Shown here: positions 45,667-53,550 of the stretch, piece after piece
Position numbering within the stretch: the stretch's first letter is position 1
Layout: every line of letters begins with the position of its first letter
Source: Vibrio agarivorans
GTDB lineage: Bacteria; Pseudomonadota; Gammaproteobacteria; Enterobacterales; Vibrionaceae
Direction of reading: 5' to 3'
Assembly: GCF_030409635.1 (NCBI RefSeq)
Contig: NZ_JAUFQF010000001.1
Span: 124,001-188,000, forward strand
Length of the DNA: 64,000 nt
Made by a program: the position numbers and the translations under genes
The notes under the pieces: generated by a model
Told to the model about the DNA's origin: nothing
The model's input: only the letters and a program-made list of their open reading frames with translations
Databases searched by the model: none

Positions 45667-46593
45667 ATGAAAACATTCAATATTGCAGTCATTGGTGAGT
45701 GCATGGTTGAGCTGCAGAAGAAAGAAGGTGAGCTTAAGCAATCATTTGGTGGTGATACACTAAATACTGCGCTTTACCTAAATCGTCTGACTAAAGCTCA
45801 TGACGTTAACGTAAGCTACGTATCTGCACTAGGTTGTGATCCTTTCAGCATGGAAATGCTTGAAGCGTGGAAACAAGAAGGTATCGATACAGAAACTGTT
45901 CTTAACGTAGCTGAAAAAACACCGGGTATCTACTACATCGAAACTGATGACACTGGTGAGCGTAGCTTCCACTACTGGCGTAGTGATTCTGCAGCGAAAT
46001 TCGTTTTCGACCAGCCAGAATCTGACCAGTTAATCGACAAGCTATACACTTACGACGCTGTTTACATGAGTGGCATTACCTTAGCTATCCTTACAGAAAC
46101 AGGTCGTGAAAAGCTTCTGACTTTCCTTGAAGCATTTAAAGCGAAAGGTGGCAAAGTTATCTTTGATAACAACTACCGTCCTAAGCTTTGGGCTAGCGCT
46201 CAAGAAGCTCAGTCTTGGTACCTAAAAGTACTTAAGCACTGTGATATCGCTCTTCTGACTTTCGATGACGACCAACTTCTGTTCGGTGACATGTATGTTG
46301 AGCAGTGCATCGAGCGTACTTCTTCTCTAGGTGTTAGCGAAATCATCATCAAGCGTGGTGGCGATGCGTGTCTAGTTGTTGAAGGCGATGAGCAAAACTA
46401 CGTAGCGGCGAACAAGATCGACAACGTTGTGGATACAACTGCAGCGGGCGACTCTTTCAGTGCTGGTTTTGTAGCAAAACGCTTCACTGGCGGCTCTGCA
46501 CGCGACGCAGCATTCACAGGTCACTGTGTTGCTGGTACGGTAATTCAACACAAAGGCGCGATCATCCCTAGTGATGTGATGCCTGAGCTGTAA
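45667..46593 (+). CDS. kdgK: 2-keto-3-deoxygluconate kinase
   Basis: 308-residue PfkB-family sugar kinase. The N-terminal GGDTLNTALYL motif (about 28-38) and the C-terminal signature DTTAAGDSFSAGF (about 255-267) with the catalytic Asp and anion hole are intact. It phosphorylates KDG to KDPG with ATP. Middle gene of the kdgF-kdgK-eda cluster, 33 bp after kdgF, with very optimised codons that suggest high expression on alginate. Confidence 0.95.
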   Translation: MKTFNIAVIGECMVELQKKEGELKQSFGGDTLNTALYLNRLTKAHDVNVSYVSALGCDPFSMEMLEAWKQEGIDTETVLNVAEKTPGIYYIETDDTGERSFHYWRSDSAAKFVFDQPESDQLIDKLYTYDAVYMSGITLAILTETGREKLLTFLEAFKAKGGKVIFDNNYRPKLWASAQEAQSWYLKVLKHCDIALLTFDDDQLLFGDMYVEQCIERTSSLGVSEIIIKRGGDACLVVEGDEQNYVAANKIDNVVDTTAAGDSFSAGFVAKRFTGGSARDAAFTGHCVAGTVIQHKGAIIPSDVMPEL

Positions 46594-46624
46594 GCTAATA
46601 CTCCTAAATAAAGAGAAAGTTTCA

Positions 46625-47248
46625 ATGACTACACTAAATGAACAGCTAGCTAACCTTAAGGTTATCCCTGTAATTGCAATCAACAAAGTTGAGCACGCAA
46701 TTCCATTAGGTCGCGCTCTAGTAGAAAACGGCATGCCTTGTGCTGAAATCACTCTACGTACTGAGTGTGCTATCGAAGCAATTCGTGTAATGCGTAAAGA
46801 ATTCCCAGAGATGCTAATCGGTTCTGGTACAGTTCTTACTAACGAGCAAGTAGATGCTTCTGTTGACGCTGGCGTTGACTTCATCGTAAGCCCAGGCTTC
46901 AACCCACGTACTGTTCAATACTGTCTAGACAAAGGCGTTGCGATCGTACCTGGCGTTAACAGCCCAAGCCTAGTAGAGCAAGCAATGGAAATGGGTCTAC
47001 GTACTCTTAAATTCTTCCCTGCTGAGCCATCTGGTGGCGTTCCAATGCTTAAAGCACTAACAGCTGTTTACCCAGTAAACTTCATGCCTACTGGCGGTGT
47101 TAGCCTTAAGAACGTTGATGACTACCTATCAATCCCTTCTGTACTTGCGTGTGGCGGTACTTGGATGGTTCCAACGAACCTAATGGATGAAGGTAAGTGG
47201 GATGAGCTAGGTGCTCTAGTTCGCGATGCAGTTAAGCACGTAAACTAA
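46625..47248 (+). CDS. eda: KDPG/KHG aldolase
   Basis: 207 residues, near E. coli Eda (213). The catalytic Glu in AEITLRT (about 45), Schiff-base Lys in LRTLKFFPAEPSGG (about 133) and the phosphate-binding PTGGVSLKN are present. Cleaves 2-keto-3-deoxy-6-phosphogluconate to pyruvate and glyceraldehyde-3-phosphate, the last step here. It ends the operon, before a strong terminator. Confidence 0.96.
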   Translation: MTTLNEQLANLKVIPVIAINKVEHAIPLGRALVENGMPCAEITLRTECAIEAIRVMRKEFPEMLIGSGTVLTNEQVDASVDAGVDFIVSPGFNPRTVQYCLDKGVAIVPGVNSPSLVEQAMEMGLRTLKFFPAEPSGGVPMLKALTAVYPVNFMPTGGVSLKNVDDYLSIPSVLACGGTWMVPTNLMDEGKWDELGALVRDAVKHVN

Positions 47249-47270
47249 TCTTCAGTCTTTTTTAAGAAAG

Positions 47271-47296
47271 CGAGCCTCAATGGCTCGTTTTTTTTG
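47271..47296 (+). terminator. Intrinsic terminator after eda
   Basis: CGAGCC, 5-nt loop, GGCTCG and T8, 23 bp after the stop. Confidence 0.93.
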
Positions 47297-47475
47297 GACT
47301 AAGCTTAGTGAACTTATGCTAAGCATCTAATATGATTAAGAAATAAATTCGGCTTAAATAATAATACAATATATCAAATGATTTTGAGTCGAAAAACGCG
47401 CTAAGTAACTAATATATAAGGCTATGAGCCTTGTTGTAGTTGCGTTTGTAAGCAAAAGAAATTTAATCATAAACA

Positions 47476-47491
47476 GTTGCTCTAGATCACA
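47476..47491 (+). promoter_or_regulatory. CRP-like site upstream of the symporter
   Basis: GTTGC-TCTAGA-TCACA; the right half and central CTAGA match the CRP consensus well. 12 bp before the GntR-type operator. Confidence 0.5.
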
Positions 47492-47502
47492 TAAAAAGCT
47501 TA

Positions 47503-47513
47503 TTGTAGTACAA
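47503..47513. promoter_or_regulatory. GntR-type operator TTGT-N3-ACAA before the symporter
   Basis: TTGTAGTACAA, third member of the set after 29159 and 45225. Followed by ATAAGG, as ATAAG follows the 29159 site. 64 bp before the start codon. Confidence 0.6.
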
Positions 47514-47576
47514 ATAAGGTTAATAAAAGAGTAACCTTACTCGCAGTAAATGATAAACCTTTTAAAGGCTGAAAAA

Positions 47577-49325
47577 ATGACTATTGATACTCTCGTTGTT
47601 CTTGCCTACTTCTTCTTTTTAGTAGCAATTGGCTGGATGTTCCGTAAGTTCACAACATCGACCAGTGACTACTTTCGTGGGGGCGGTAAGATGTTATGGT
47701 GGATGGTTGGTGCAACCGCCTTCATGACCCAGTTTTCAGCATGGACGTTTACAGGTGCCGCAGGACGCGCGTTCAGCGACGGTTTCGTCGTTGTAATCCT
47801 ATTCTTAGCCAACGCATTTGGCTACTTCATGAACTACATCTACTTTGCTCCAAAATTCCGTCAACTTCGCGTTGTTACGGCGATTGAAGCGATTCGTCAG
47901 CGCTTCGGTAAGACGTCAGAGCAGTTCTTCACTTGGGCAGGTATGCCTGATAGCCTGATTTCAGCTGGTATTTGGTTGAACGGTCTAGCAATCTTCGTTG
48001 CAGCAGTATTCGGTATCGACATGGAAGTAACTATCGTTGTTACTGGTCTGGTACTAATGCTAATGGCTGTAACCGGTGGTTCTTGGGCGGTTGTTGCCTC
48101 TGACTTTATGCAGATGCTCGTTATCATGGCAGTAACCATTACCTGTGCGGTAGCGGCATATTTCCACGGTGGTGGTCTAACCAACATCGTTTCTAACTTT
48201 GAAGGCGACTTCTTCGTTGGTAATAACCTAAACTACATGAGCATCTTTGTTCTTTGGGTTGTGTTCATCTTCATCAAACAGTTTGGTGTAATGAACAACA
48301 GTATCAACGCATACCGTTACCTATGTGCGAAAGACAGTGACAACGCTCGTAAAGCTGCAGGCCTAGCTTGTGTACTAATGATTGTTGGTCCACTAATCTG
48401 GTTCCTTCCAGCTTGGTATGTAGCAGCATTTATGCCTGACTTCGCTGACCAATACGGTAGTGTAGGTAGTGACGCAGCTTACCTAGCATTCGTACAAAAC
48501 GTAATGCCAGCAGGTATGGTTGGTCTACTAATGTCAGCAATGTTTGCGGCGACCATGTCTTCAATGGACTCAGGTCTTAACCGTAACGCTGGTATCTTCG
48601 TAATGAACTTCTACAGCCCGATTGTTCGTCCAAACGCAACACAGAAAGAACTTGTGATTGTGAGTAAGGCAACAACGGTACTAATGGGCTTCATCATCAT
48701 CGGTATCGGTCTGTTCATCAACTCACTACGTCACCTAAGCCTATTCGACATTGTACTGAACGTTGGTGCGCTAATCGGCTTCCCAATGCTAATCCCTGTA
48801 CTACTTGGTATGTGGGTTCGTAAGACTCCAGACTGGGCTGGTTGGGGTACGCTAGTTGTTGGTGGTTTCGTTTCTTACTACTTCGGTATCTCTCTACAAG
48901 CAGAGCACATCGAAAACTGGTTCAACATGGATCAAGCACTAACTGGTCGTGAGTGGTCAGACCTTAAAGTAACGCTTAGCCTAATGGCGCACGTTGTCTT
49001 CACAGGTGGCTTCTTCCTAGCAACGACTCTAGTTTACAAAGGTCGCACACCAGAGCGTGAAGCTGAAGTTGAGAAACTATTCGAGAACTGGAACACGCCT
49101 GTCGTTGCAGACTCTGAAGAGCAGCAAAACCTAGATACCAAACAACGTGGTATGCTTGGTAAGCTAATCTCAGTAGCAGGTCTTGGTATCCTAGCAATGG
49201 CTCTGATTCCAAACGAACCAACAGGTCGTATGCTATTTATCCTATGTGGTACGATGGTTCTAACAGTAGGTATCCTACTAGTGAACGCATCTCGTGCACC
49301 ACAGAAAGAGCTAGCGAAGTCTTAA
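47577..49325 (+). CDS. Sodium:solute symporter (alginate oligomer/uronate uptake)
   Basis: 582 residues from the ATG at 47577, which follows AAAGG at 8 nt; an upstream in-frame ATG has none. SSS-family inner-membrane protein with about 14 helices and signature stretches RGGGKMLWWMVGATAFMTQFSAWTFTGAAG (two parts) and AMFAATMSSMDSGLN. In alginate-using Vibrio, symporters of this family next to PL17 and KDG genes import alginate oligomers or DEH, and the location and shared operators support that here. The exact substrate is inferred. Own promoter and terminator. Confidence 0.85.
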   Translation: MTIDTLVVLAYFFFLVAIGWMFRKFTTSTSDYFRGGGKMLWWMVGATAFMTQFSAWTFTGAAGRAFSDGFVVVILFLANAFGYFMNYIYFAPKFRQLRVVTAIEAIRQRFGKTSEQFFTWAGMPDSLISAGIWLNGLAIFVAAVFGIDMEVTIVVTGLVLMLMAVTGGSWAVVASDFMQMLVIMAVTITCAVAAYFHGGGLTNIVSNFEGDFFVGNNLNYMSIFVLWVVFIFIKQFGVMNNSINAYRYLCAKDSDNARKAAGLACVLMIVGPLIWFLPAWYVAAFMPDFADQYGSVGSDAAYLAFVQNVMPAGMVGLLMSAMFAATMSSMDSGLNRNAGIFVMNFYSPIVRPNATQKELVIVSKATTVLMGFIIIGIGLFINSLRHLSLFDIVLNVGALIGFPMLIPVLLGMWVRKTPDWAGWGTLVVGGFVSYYFGISLQAEHIENWFNMDQALTGREWSDLKVTLSLMAHVVFTGGFFLATTLVYKGRTPEREAEVEKLFENWNTPVVADSEEQQNLDTKQRGMLGKLISVAGLGILAMALIPNEPTGRMLFILCGTMVLTVGILLVNASRAPQKELAKS

Positions 49326-49350
49326 TCGACTAAATAACGCTAATATTGAA

Positions 49351-49378
49351 AAGCCGCTGAATTATCAGCGGCTTTTTT
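49351..49378 (+). terminator. Intrinsic terminator after the symporter
   Basis: AAGCCGCTGA/TCAGCGGCTT stem with a 3-4 nt loop and T6. Confidence 0.93.
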
Positions 49379-49447
49379 ACGTTTGGGGCTTTGGCGTTTG
49401 GGCTATTTTTGTTTGGATTGCGGGAAATGAGTCCCCCGAATTCTTAG

Positions 49448-49927
49448 CTATTGTTTTGCTAGGTTATAACGCTCAGAAAGATCGCCCGTGATCTGCTCGC
49501 CATTCATATCGAGTTTGATCAAGCGTCCTTCAGCAACAAAGAATTGATTGGGTGTACTTTTATTATCTAGCGTAACCACTGAACCCGCTTCGTTCCATGA
49601 GAAAGGACCATCACTCTCAAATGAGTGATCTTCTTCACCGCGGTATGTTTCCGTGAGGTGGTAGGTATTATCGATATTGAGCGTTAACGTAACATCGATA
49701 CCACTACAATCGGCACACGGCAGAGTACCTGAGTACAAACCATGCCAATCGAGCGCATTTCTCGCGCTATGAGCACTGTCTATTAAAATGGGTGTTTCGA
49801 GCTCACTTTCCACGACCGCCTTAACTATCGGTTCATCAACTTGGTTATTTGATGTTGCTACGTCAGCGTCTTGGCAGCCAACGAGTAACAGTGGAAGGGA
49901 AATCAAAGGGAGAAGTATCGGCTTCAT
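49448..49927 (-). CDS. NlpE-like lipoprotein
   Basis: 159 residues: lipoprotein signal (LLPLISLPLLLVGCQDAD) and one NlpE N-terminal domain with YSGTLPCADCSGIDVTLTLN (the CxxC near 75) and TYHLTETYRGEEDH. E. coli NlpE senses surface contact and lipoprotein sorting stress and activates Cpx. This protein has only the N-terminal domain (E. coli NlpE also has an OB-fold domain), so signalling to Cpx is not assured. Located downstream of and convergent with the symporter. Confidence 0.8.
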   Translation of the reverse strand: MKPILLPLISLPLLLVGCQDADVATSNNQVDEPIVKAVVESELETPILIDSAHSARNALDWHGLYSGTLPCADCSGIDVTLTLNIDNTYHLTETYRGEEDHSFESDGPFSWNEAGSVVTLDNKSTPNQFFVAEGRLIKLDMNGEQITGDLSERYNLAKQ

Positions 49928-50363
49928 GAGCGTTCCTTTTTATCATCATTAGTGTATATGCTTCTGATTATAGGAGGTATTTGCTAGGTAGGGATGATGC
50001 CGAGGTTAGCTTTGAGTCAGAGGTAAGGGGTGAGAGTCTATACGCTTTACTAACTTCATTAGGTTCTTAACTCGATGGGGACACTGTAAAGCTAAGTGCT
50101 AAAGCTGAACCGTGTTGCCGGAAACGTTTTTTTCGTTCATTCTCGATCGATAAGCTTATGATCTAGCCTTTTGAACTTTTTTGCTAGTTCACCTATTTTT
50201 ATTTCCAATCATTTCTAAAAGCCATTTAATTCACTTGAAAAAGTGCTCTTGCCAAAATAAACCCATCAAAGACTAGCAGCGCATAAGGATGCATTGCACG
50301 GTTATAGAATCATCAAGGAGGTGATTTGGTCTGGGTTGATCAAACAAAAGAAGGTAATGAGCT
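49928..50363 (+). promoter_or_regulatory. 436-bp gap with conserved promoter block A
   Basis: No protein-like ORF. The segment 50201-50270 is similar, without gaps, to 55409-55478 and 57921-57990, which precede the two SxxK hydrolase genes. A weak palindrome (TTGCCAA-N7-CCATCAA, 50249-50269) forms its end. Ribosome-site-like AAGGAGG at 50315 lies too far from the ATG at 50364; the functional one is AAGG near 50350. Confidence 0.55.
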
Positions 50364-50759
50364 ATGAAAAAAAGCATCTCTATTGCGCTACTAAGCGTGA
50401 TCACACTGTTCACTTCCGTTGCTAGCGCTAACGTTATATTCCCCATCTCAAGTGCAGCGAGATCTGCGACTGCTGCCTACAATTATGTCATGAGTGATTA
50501 TGATGAGTTCACGGATCAAGAGGGTGAACAGTATCACATACATGCGTCTGAACACTCAGCGGATCGCACACTCATTATGGATACGACTTGGTCGCCGATT
50601 GCAGTACTTACCAGTGGAATGACTGAAGACAAAGCCCGACAGGTCGGTGTTGACTATGCAAAATCACTGGGACACGACATCCAATTAACAGAAGCAGAGT
50701 TATATTACTACTGTGGTGCTTATGGGTACGCCTTCAAAGTGAATAAGATAGAAAAATAA
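50364..50759 (+). CDS. Small exported protein, unknown function
   Basis: 131 residues with a clear signal peptide (KKSISIALLSVITLFTSVASA, cut before NVIFP). The mature part has Tyr-rich segments and one Cys in YYYCGAYGYAF. No family recognised. Its upstream region is homologous to the promoters of the two serine-hydrolase genes 5-8 kb away, so it may belong to the same regulon and act in the periplasm. Confidence 0.65.
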   Translation: MKKSISIALLSVITLFTSVASANVIFPISSAARSATAAYNYVMSDYDEFTDQEGEQYHIHASEHSADRTLIMDTTWSPIAVLTSGMTEDKARQVGVDYAKSLGHDIQLTEAELYYYCGAYGYAFKVNKIEK

Positions 50760-50998
50760 CGATGAACTATTTTATATGTTTGTACGATTATTTTTAGCGT
50801 ATAGGTAGGTTGTAAGTTTGCCATAACAGGCTATATTGTCTCGCATCAAGAGGGGCACTATTTAATAGTGGTTCTTAGTTATTATTAATGATGTCGCCGG
50901 TTAGATTGCGACATTAAACCGTTCGGCTCATGATGAGCTTATCAAAATTGATGTCACTATGGATAGTGTTAATCTACCTGTGTAATAGGGCATTGAAG
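50760..50998 (+). promoter_or_regulatory. Gap with two dyads before the small membrane-protein cluster
   Basis: CACTATT-T-AATAGTG (50856-50870) is a near-perfect palindrome, and ATGTCGC (50891) pairs with GCGACAT (50908) as a 7-bp hairpin. Neither is followed by a T-run. They may be operator and leader of the cluster that begins at 50999. Confidence 0.4.
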
Positions 50999-51265
50999 AT
51001 GAATTTATATGAATCCATTTATAACTTGGTTCGGATTGATGTAATTCGGTTATTATTAAAGTACATTCTTATCATTCTATGTTTGTTGGTGTTATTGTCT
51101 GCTATTAATCAAATGGTTGGCATTGTGGTTTCAAGTTTTTATAGCAAACATATAGTGCATCTTTTCTATATTAAATTATTTATACTTTGGCTTGGGTTTG
51201 TATGCACAGCCTATTGTTGGGTGGTTTGGCATGATTTATATGGTGCTAGAAGACCATGCGATTAA
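50999..51265 (+). CDS. Small membrane protein
   Basis: 88 residues from the ATG at 50999 (an earlier in-frame ATG at 50930 is possible). Two strong hydrophobic segments: LLLKYILIILCLLVLLSAI and LFYIKLFILWLGFVCTAYCW. No family recognised. The stop overlaps the start of the next small membrane-protein gene by ten bases, which means translational coupling. AT content is higher than the flanks, in an accessory segment close to an IS element. Confidence 0.5.
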   Translation: MNLYESIYNLVRIDVIRLLLKYILIILCLLVLLSAINQMVGIVVSSFYSKHIVHLFYIKLFILWLGFVCTAYCWVVWHDLYGARRPCD

Positions 51266-51453
51266 TTGGATTAATGTTTATGGCAGGGTCATTGCTTATC
51301 TTGATGTATCTGTTCTTGTCAGAAGTTAAGGAAGTGCTCACATACTCAATTCCATGCGATATCCACTATGAACAAGATGTACGTGTATTTGAATTAGACC
51401 AACGACAAGTATTGATCTTGAATCAAACCATCAGCGATGAAGGAAGTGATTAG
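51256..51453 (+). CDS. Small single-pass membrane protein
   Basis: 65 residues: an N-terminal hydrophobic segment (LIGLMFMAGSLLILMYLFL) followed by a polar tail ending in ISDEGSD, so probably one membrane helix with a short soluble domain. It overlaps the preceding gene by ten bases (ATGCGATTAA). Unknown family; the pair looks like a small co-translated operon. Confidence 0.5.
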   Translation: MRLIGLMFMAGSLLILMYLFLSEVKEVLTYSIPCDIHYEQDVRVFELDQRQVLILNQTISDEGSD

Positions 51454-51487
51454 CCGGATTTGCTGCACGGTTAACGAGGTAATGCTG

Positions 51488-51550
51488 ATGTTTCGTTTGA
51501 TGTTATTGAGCATATTAATGTTGGTAGCAATATATTTTACTTACCACTAA
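51488..51550 (+). CDS. Very small hydrophobic peptide, possible third cluster member
   Basis: 20 codons (MFRLMLLSILMLVAIYFTYH) starting at an ATG 8 nt after GAGG; an ATG six bases earlier is too close. Single membrane helix. Such peptides can be toxins, regulators or chance ORFs. The good ribosome site and position after two small membrane genes favour a real gene, but evidence is thin. Confidence 0.3.
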   Translation: MFRLMLLSILMLVAIYFTYH

Positions 51551-51704
51551 GCGTGAAATTGTAGACTTTGGATAAGTCTTTATAAAGTTATGGAAAACTA
51601 TTGAAATAGTATGAATTGGCGAGTCATTTATAGACTTCACCATCCTGAAGTCGTTTACGACCCTACCTACTATTTATATTTAATCGATAGATAGAGATAA
51701 CAAA

Positions 51705-51965
51705 ATGATATTTGATATTTGGGGTCAATTAGATGACCTACGCCGTTCAGAGAAGGCGGTATTAGGCTGGCTTGCCAGCAATGCAGTGGGAAATACTTGG
51801 ACTGTCAAATTCTCCCAAAAAGAAGTGATGTACGAACTTGGATTTACCCAACCTACGGTGAGTAAGGCTGTATCACGACTGAAAGAACTTGGATATGTGA
51901 ATGGAAAACCCAGGGCTCGAAGTGTATATGTGGATTTTGACAAGTTAGATTCGTTGCGAATGTGA
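51705..51965 (+). CDS. Winged-helix DNA-binding protein
   Basis: 86 residues. SQKEVMYELGFTQPTVSKAVSRLKELGYVNGKPRARSVYVDFDK (in parts) is a winged helix of the kind in MarR-like regulators and RepL-type plasmid replication proteins. The protein is little more than the DNA-binding domain. It could regulate the small membrane-protein genes upstream or be a relic of a mobile element; the IS3 element starts 166 bp downstream. Confidence 0.6.
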   Translation: MIFDIWGQLDDLRRSEKAVLGWLASNAVGNTWTVKFSQKEVMYELGFTQPTVSKAVSRLKELGYVNGKPRARSVYVDFDKLDSLRM

Positions 51966-52106
51966 TTGTACGACATTAATTCAGACTTACTAACTCAGCG
52001 ATTTGTTAAGTTTAACACTTTGATTCTACCTAATAATTATTTATCCATGATTATGGATGCTAATGGATGAAAAGTAAGGAAACTATTATTTATTTGAGTG
52101 ATATAT

Positions 52107-52130
52107 ATGAAAAGAATATTAGCTTTAATG
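52107..52130 (+). pseudogene. Start of a small ORF apparently split by the IS
   Basis: ATG plus seven codons (MKRILALM) lead directly into the IS left end. On the other side, 53393-53440 reads VLIFGLVTSGKLVEM and stop. Joined, the two make a 23-residue hydrophobic peptide. Suggestive only. Confidence 0.3.
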
Positions 52131-52188
52131 CAGAAGTGGACCCCAATGGTTGGACACATAAGCTAACTTCTTAAGTGGTTGAGCCAGC

Positions 52189-52989
52189 TCATGCAGCGTA
52201 TCTCTGCCTACCAAAGTAGGCTTCATCAGGGGTGAGGTCATTGAGTCCCTGATGGTTACGCTCCTCATTATAAAACACCATGTAGTGGCCGATTTCAAGC
52301 TCTGCTTCTCGGGGTGTGGTGTAAGCTTTTAAGTAAACCTCCTCATATTTCAGGCTTCTCCATAATCGCTCGATGAAAACATTGTCGACCCAGCGTCCTT
52401 TCCCATCCATGCTTATCCTGACTCCGTGGTCGATTAGCTTCTGTGTGAATTCGGTGCTGGTAAACTGACTGCCTTGATCTGAGTTGAAGATATCTGGCGG
52501 TTCATAATGTTTAAGCGCCTCTTCAAGGGCTTCGATACAAAAGCTCGTGTCCATCGTGTTGGATAGCCGCCAAGAGAGCACCTTTCGGCTATACCAGTCG
52601 ATAATGGCGACTAAATACAGGAACCCCTTAGCCATAGGGATATACGTGATGTCAATCGCCCAAGCTTGGTTCGGGTAAGTGACTTCGATATCACGCAAAA
52701 GGTAGGGATAAACCTTGTGTGCTTTGTTCGCCAGGGTCGTTCGAGGCTTGGGGTAAATAGCCCCGATACCCATGTCTCGTATGAGCCGAACGACACGTTT
52801 ACGATTAACGTTATGGCCTTTTTTAGCCAACTCATTTCGAATGCGTCTGCTCCCCATGAACGGATACTGAAGGTGAATTTCATCAATCATGCGGCGCAGT
52901 TCAATCTCTTCAGCAGAGAGTCCTATGGGTTGATAGTAAGCAGTAGAGCGAGCAATACTGAGAAGCTCACACTGGCGCTTTATTGGCAA
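52189..52989 (-). pseudogene. IS3-family transposase OrfB (DDE domain), probably disconnected
   Basis: 266 residues from a TTG. HTH_21 segment (RRMIDEIHLQYPFMGSRRI) then rve integrase core with [17 protein letters not shown] (first D), FNSDQGSQFTS (second D) and IERLWRSLKYEEVY (E), so the catalytic domain is intact. In this family OrfB is normally made by -1 frameshifting from OrfA. Here the -1 frame runs into TAA at about 52983-52981, and the OrfB frame has a stop at 52999. The protein therefore seems cut off from OrfA by an indel near 52990. Confidence 0.75.
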
Positions 52990-53022
52990 TTGGGTGGATT
53001 AACCAGCGAGCTCTTTCGCTGG

Positions 53023-53057
53023 GCTCGGTCTAACGACCGAGCACTTTGGCCAAAAAA
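53023..53057 (-). promoter_or_regulatory. Programmed -1 frameshift signal
   Basis: In the mRNA the slippery TTTTTTG (53057-53051) is followed 8 nt later by a perfect 8-bp hairpin (GCTCGGTC, 4-nt loop, GACCGAGC; 53042-53023) that covers the orfA stop. This is the standard -1 frameshift design for IS3-family OrfAB. Confidence 0.7.
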
Positions 53058-53311
53058 TCATTTTCCATCGTCAATTGACCAATCTTAGCGTGCAGTTTGT
53101 CCACTTCTTCAGAGCTGTCCTTGCCTGACTGGCTTTCAGAGGCAAAAATCATGGCTGCATTTTCGAGCAGCTCTTTTTTCCATGTAGAGATTTGGTTAGC
53201 GTGAAGGTTGTATTTCTGAGCTAACTCAGCGACAGTTTTATCACCTCTAGCAGCATCAAGCGCCACCTTAGCTTTAAATTCGGGTGAGTGGTTTCTACGT
53301 TTTCTAGTCAT
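53030..53311 (-). CDS. IS3-family OrfA (helix-turn-helix)
   Basis: 93 residues. HTH_Tnp_1 domain: RRNHSPEFKAKVALDAARGD, VAELAQKYNLHANQIS and TWKKEL, followed by a leucine-zipper-like tail (VDKLHAKIGQLTMENDFLAKVLG). It binds the IS ends and regulates transposition; fused with OrfB it forms the transposase. A hairpin and slippery site lie at its 3' end. Confidence 0.9.
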   Translation of the reverse strand: MTRKRRNHSPEFKAKVALDAARGDKTVAELAQKYNLHANQISTWKKELLENAAMIFASESQSGKDSSEEVDKLHAKIGQLTMENDFLAKVLGR

Positions 53312-53550
53312 AATCTGTTCCAGTATTTTTAGGTACTATACAAACAGATCAATCACTTAAAGTCATGTCCGAAAATTGGGGGCCACTTCTGAGTCTTAAT
53401 ATTTGGACTTGTCACTAGTGGTAAGTTAGTCGAAATGTGACAAGAACTTGAAGAAGGATACTATTAGTTCTAATCTTGCGTTCTACCTCTAGAATAAACA
53501 CCTATATTTGTCATATTCTGAATAATTCAACATAAAGATAAAGGCTAAAT

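Larger units (their letters stand above)
47249..47576 (+). promoter_or_regulatory. 328-bp gap: eda terminator and symporter promoter
   Basis: After the terminator the sequence is AT-rich with no protein-like ORF, then a CRP-like site (47476) and a GntR-type operator (47503) before the symporter gene. Confidence 0.7.
52131..53391 (-). mobile_element. IS3-family insertion sequence, about 1.26 kb
   Basis: Two overlapping-type transposase genes on the minus strand between imperfect terminal inverted repeats. The left end CAGAAGTGGACCCCAAT (52131) matches the right end read on the minus strand, CAGAAGTGGCCCCCAAT (53391), and pairing continues through GGACA. I see no clear target duplication. OrfA and OrfB are typical of the IS3 family (HTH plus DDE integrase). 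A likely 1-nt deletion between the genes means the frameshifted OrfAB product would not reach the DDE domain. Confidence 0.88.

Noticed and set aside
50249..50269. TTGCCAA-N7-CCATCAA as an operator copy
   Set aside because: Only one arm fits, and the sequence is better explained as part of the conserved 70-nt promoter block.
52131..53391. Target-site duplication around the IS
   Set aside because: Flanks (ATG and AGT, or shifted by one or two) do not match. Ends may be misplaced or the duplication lost.
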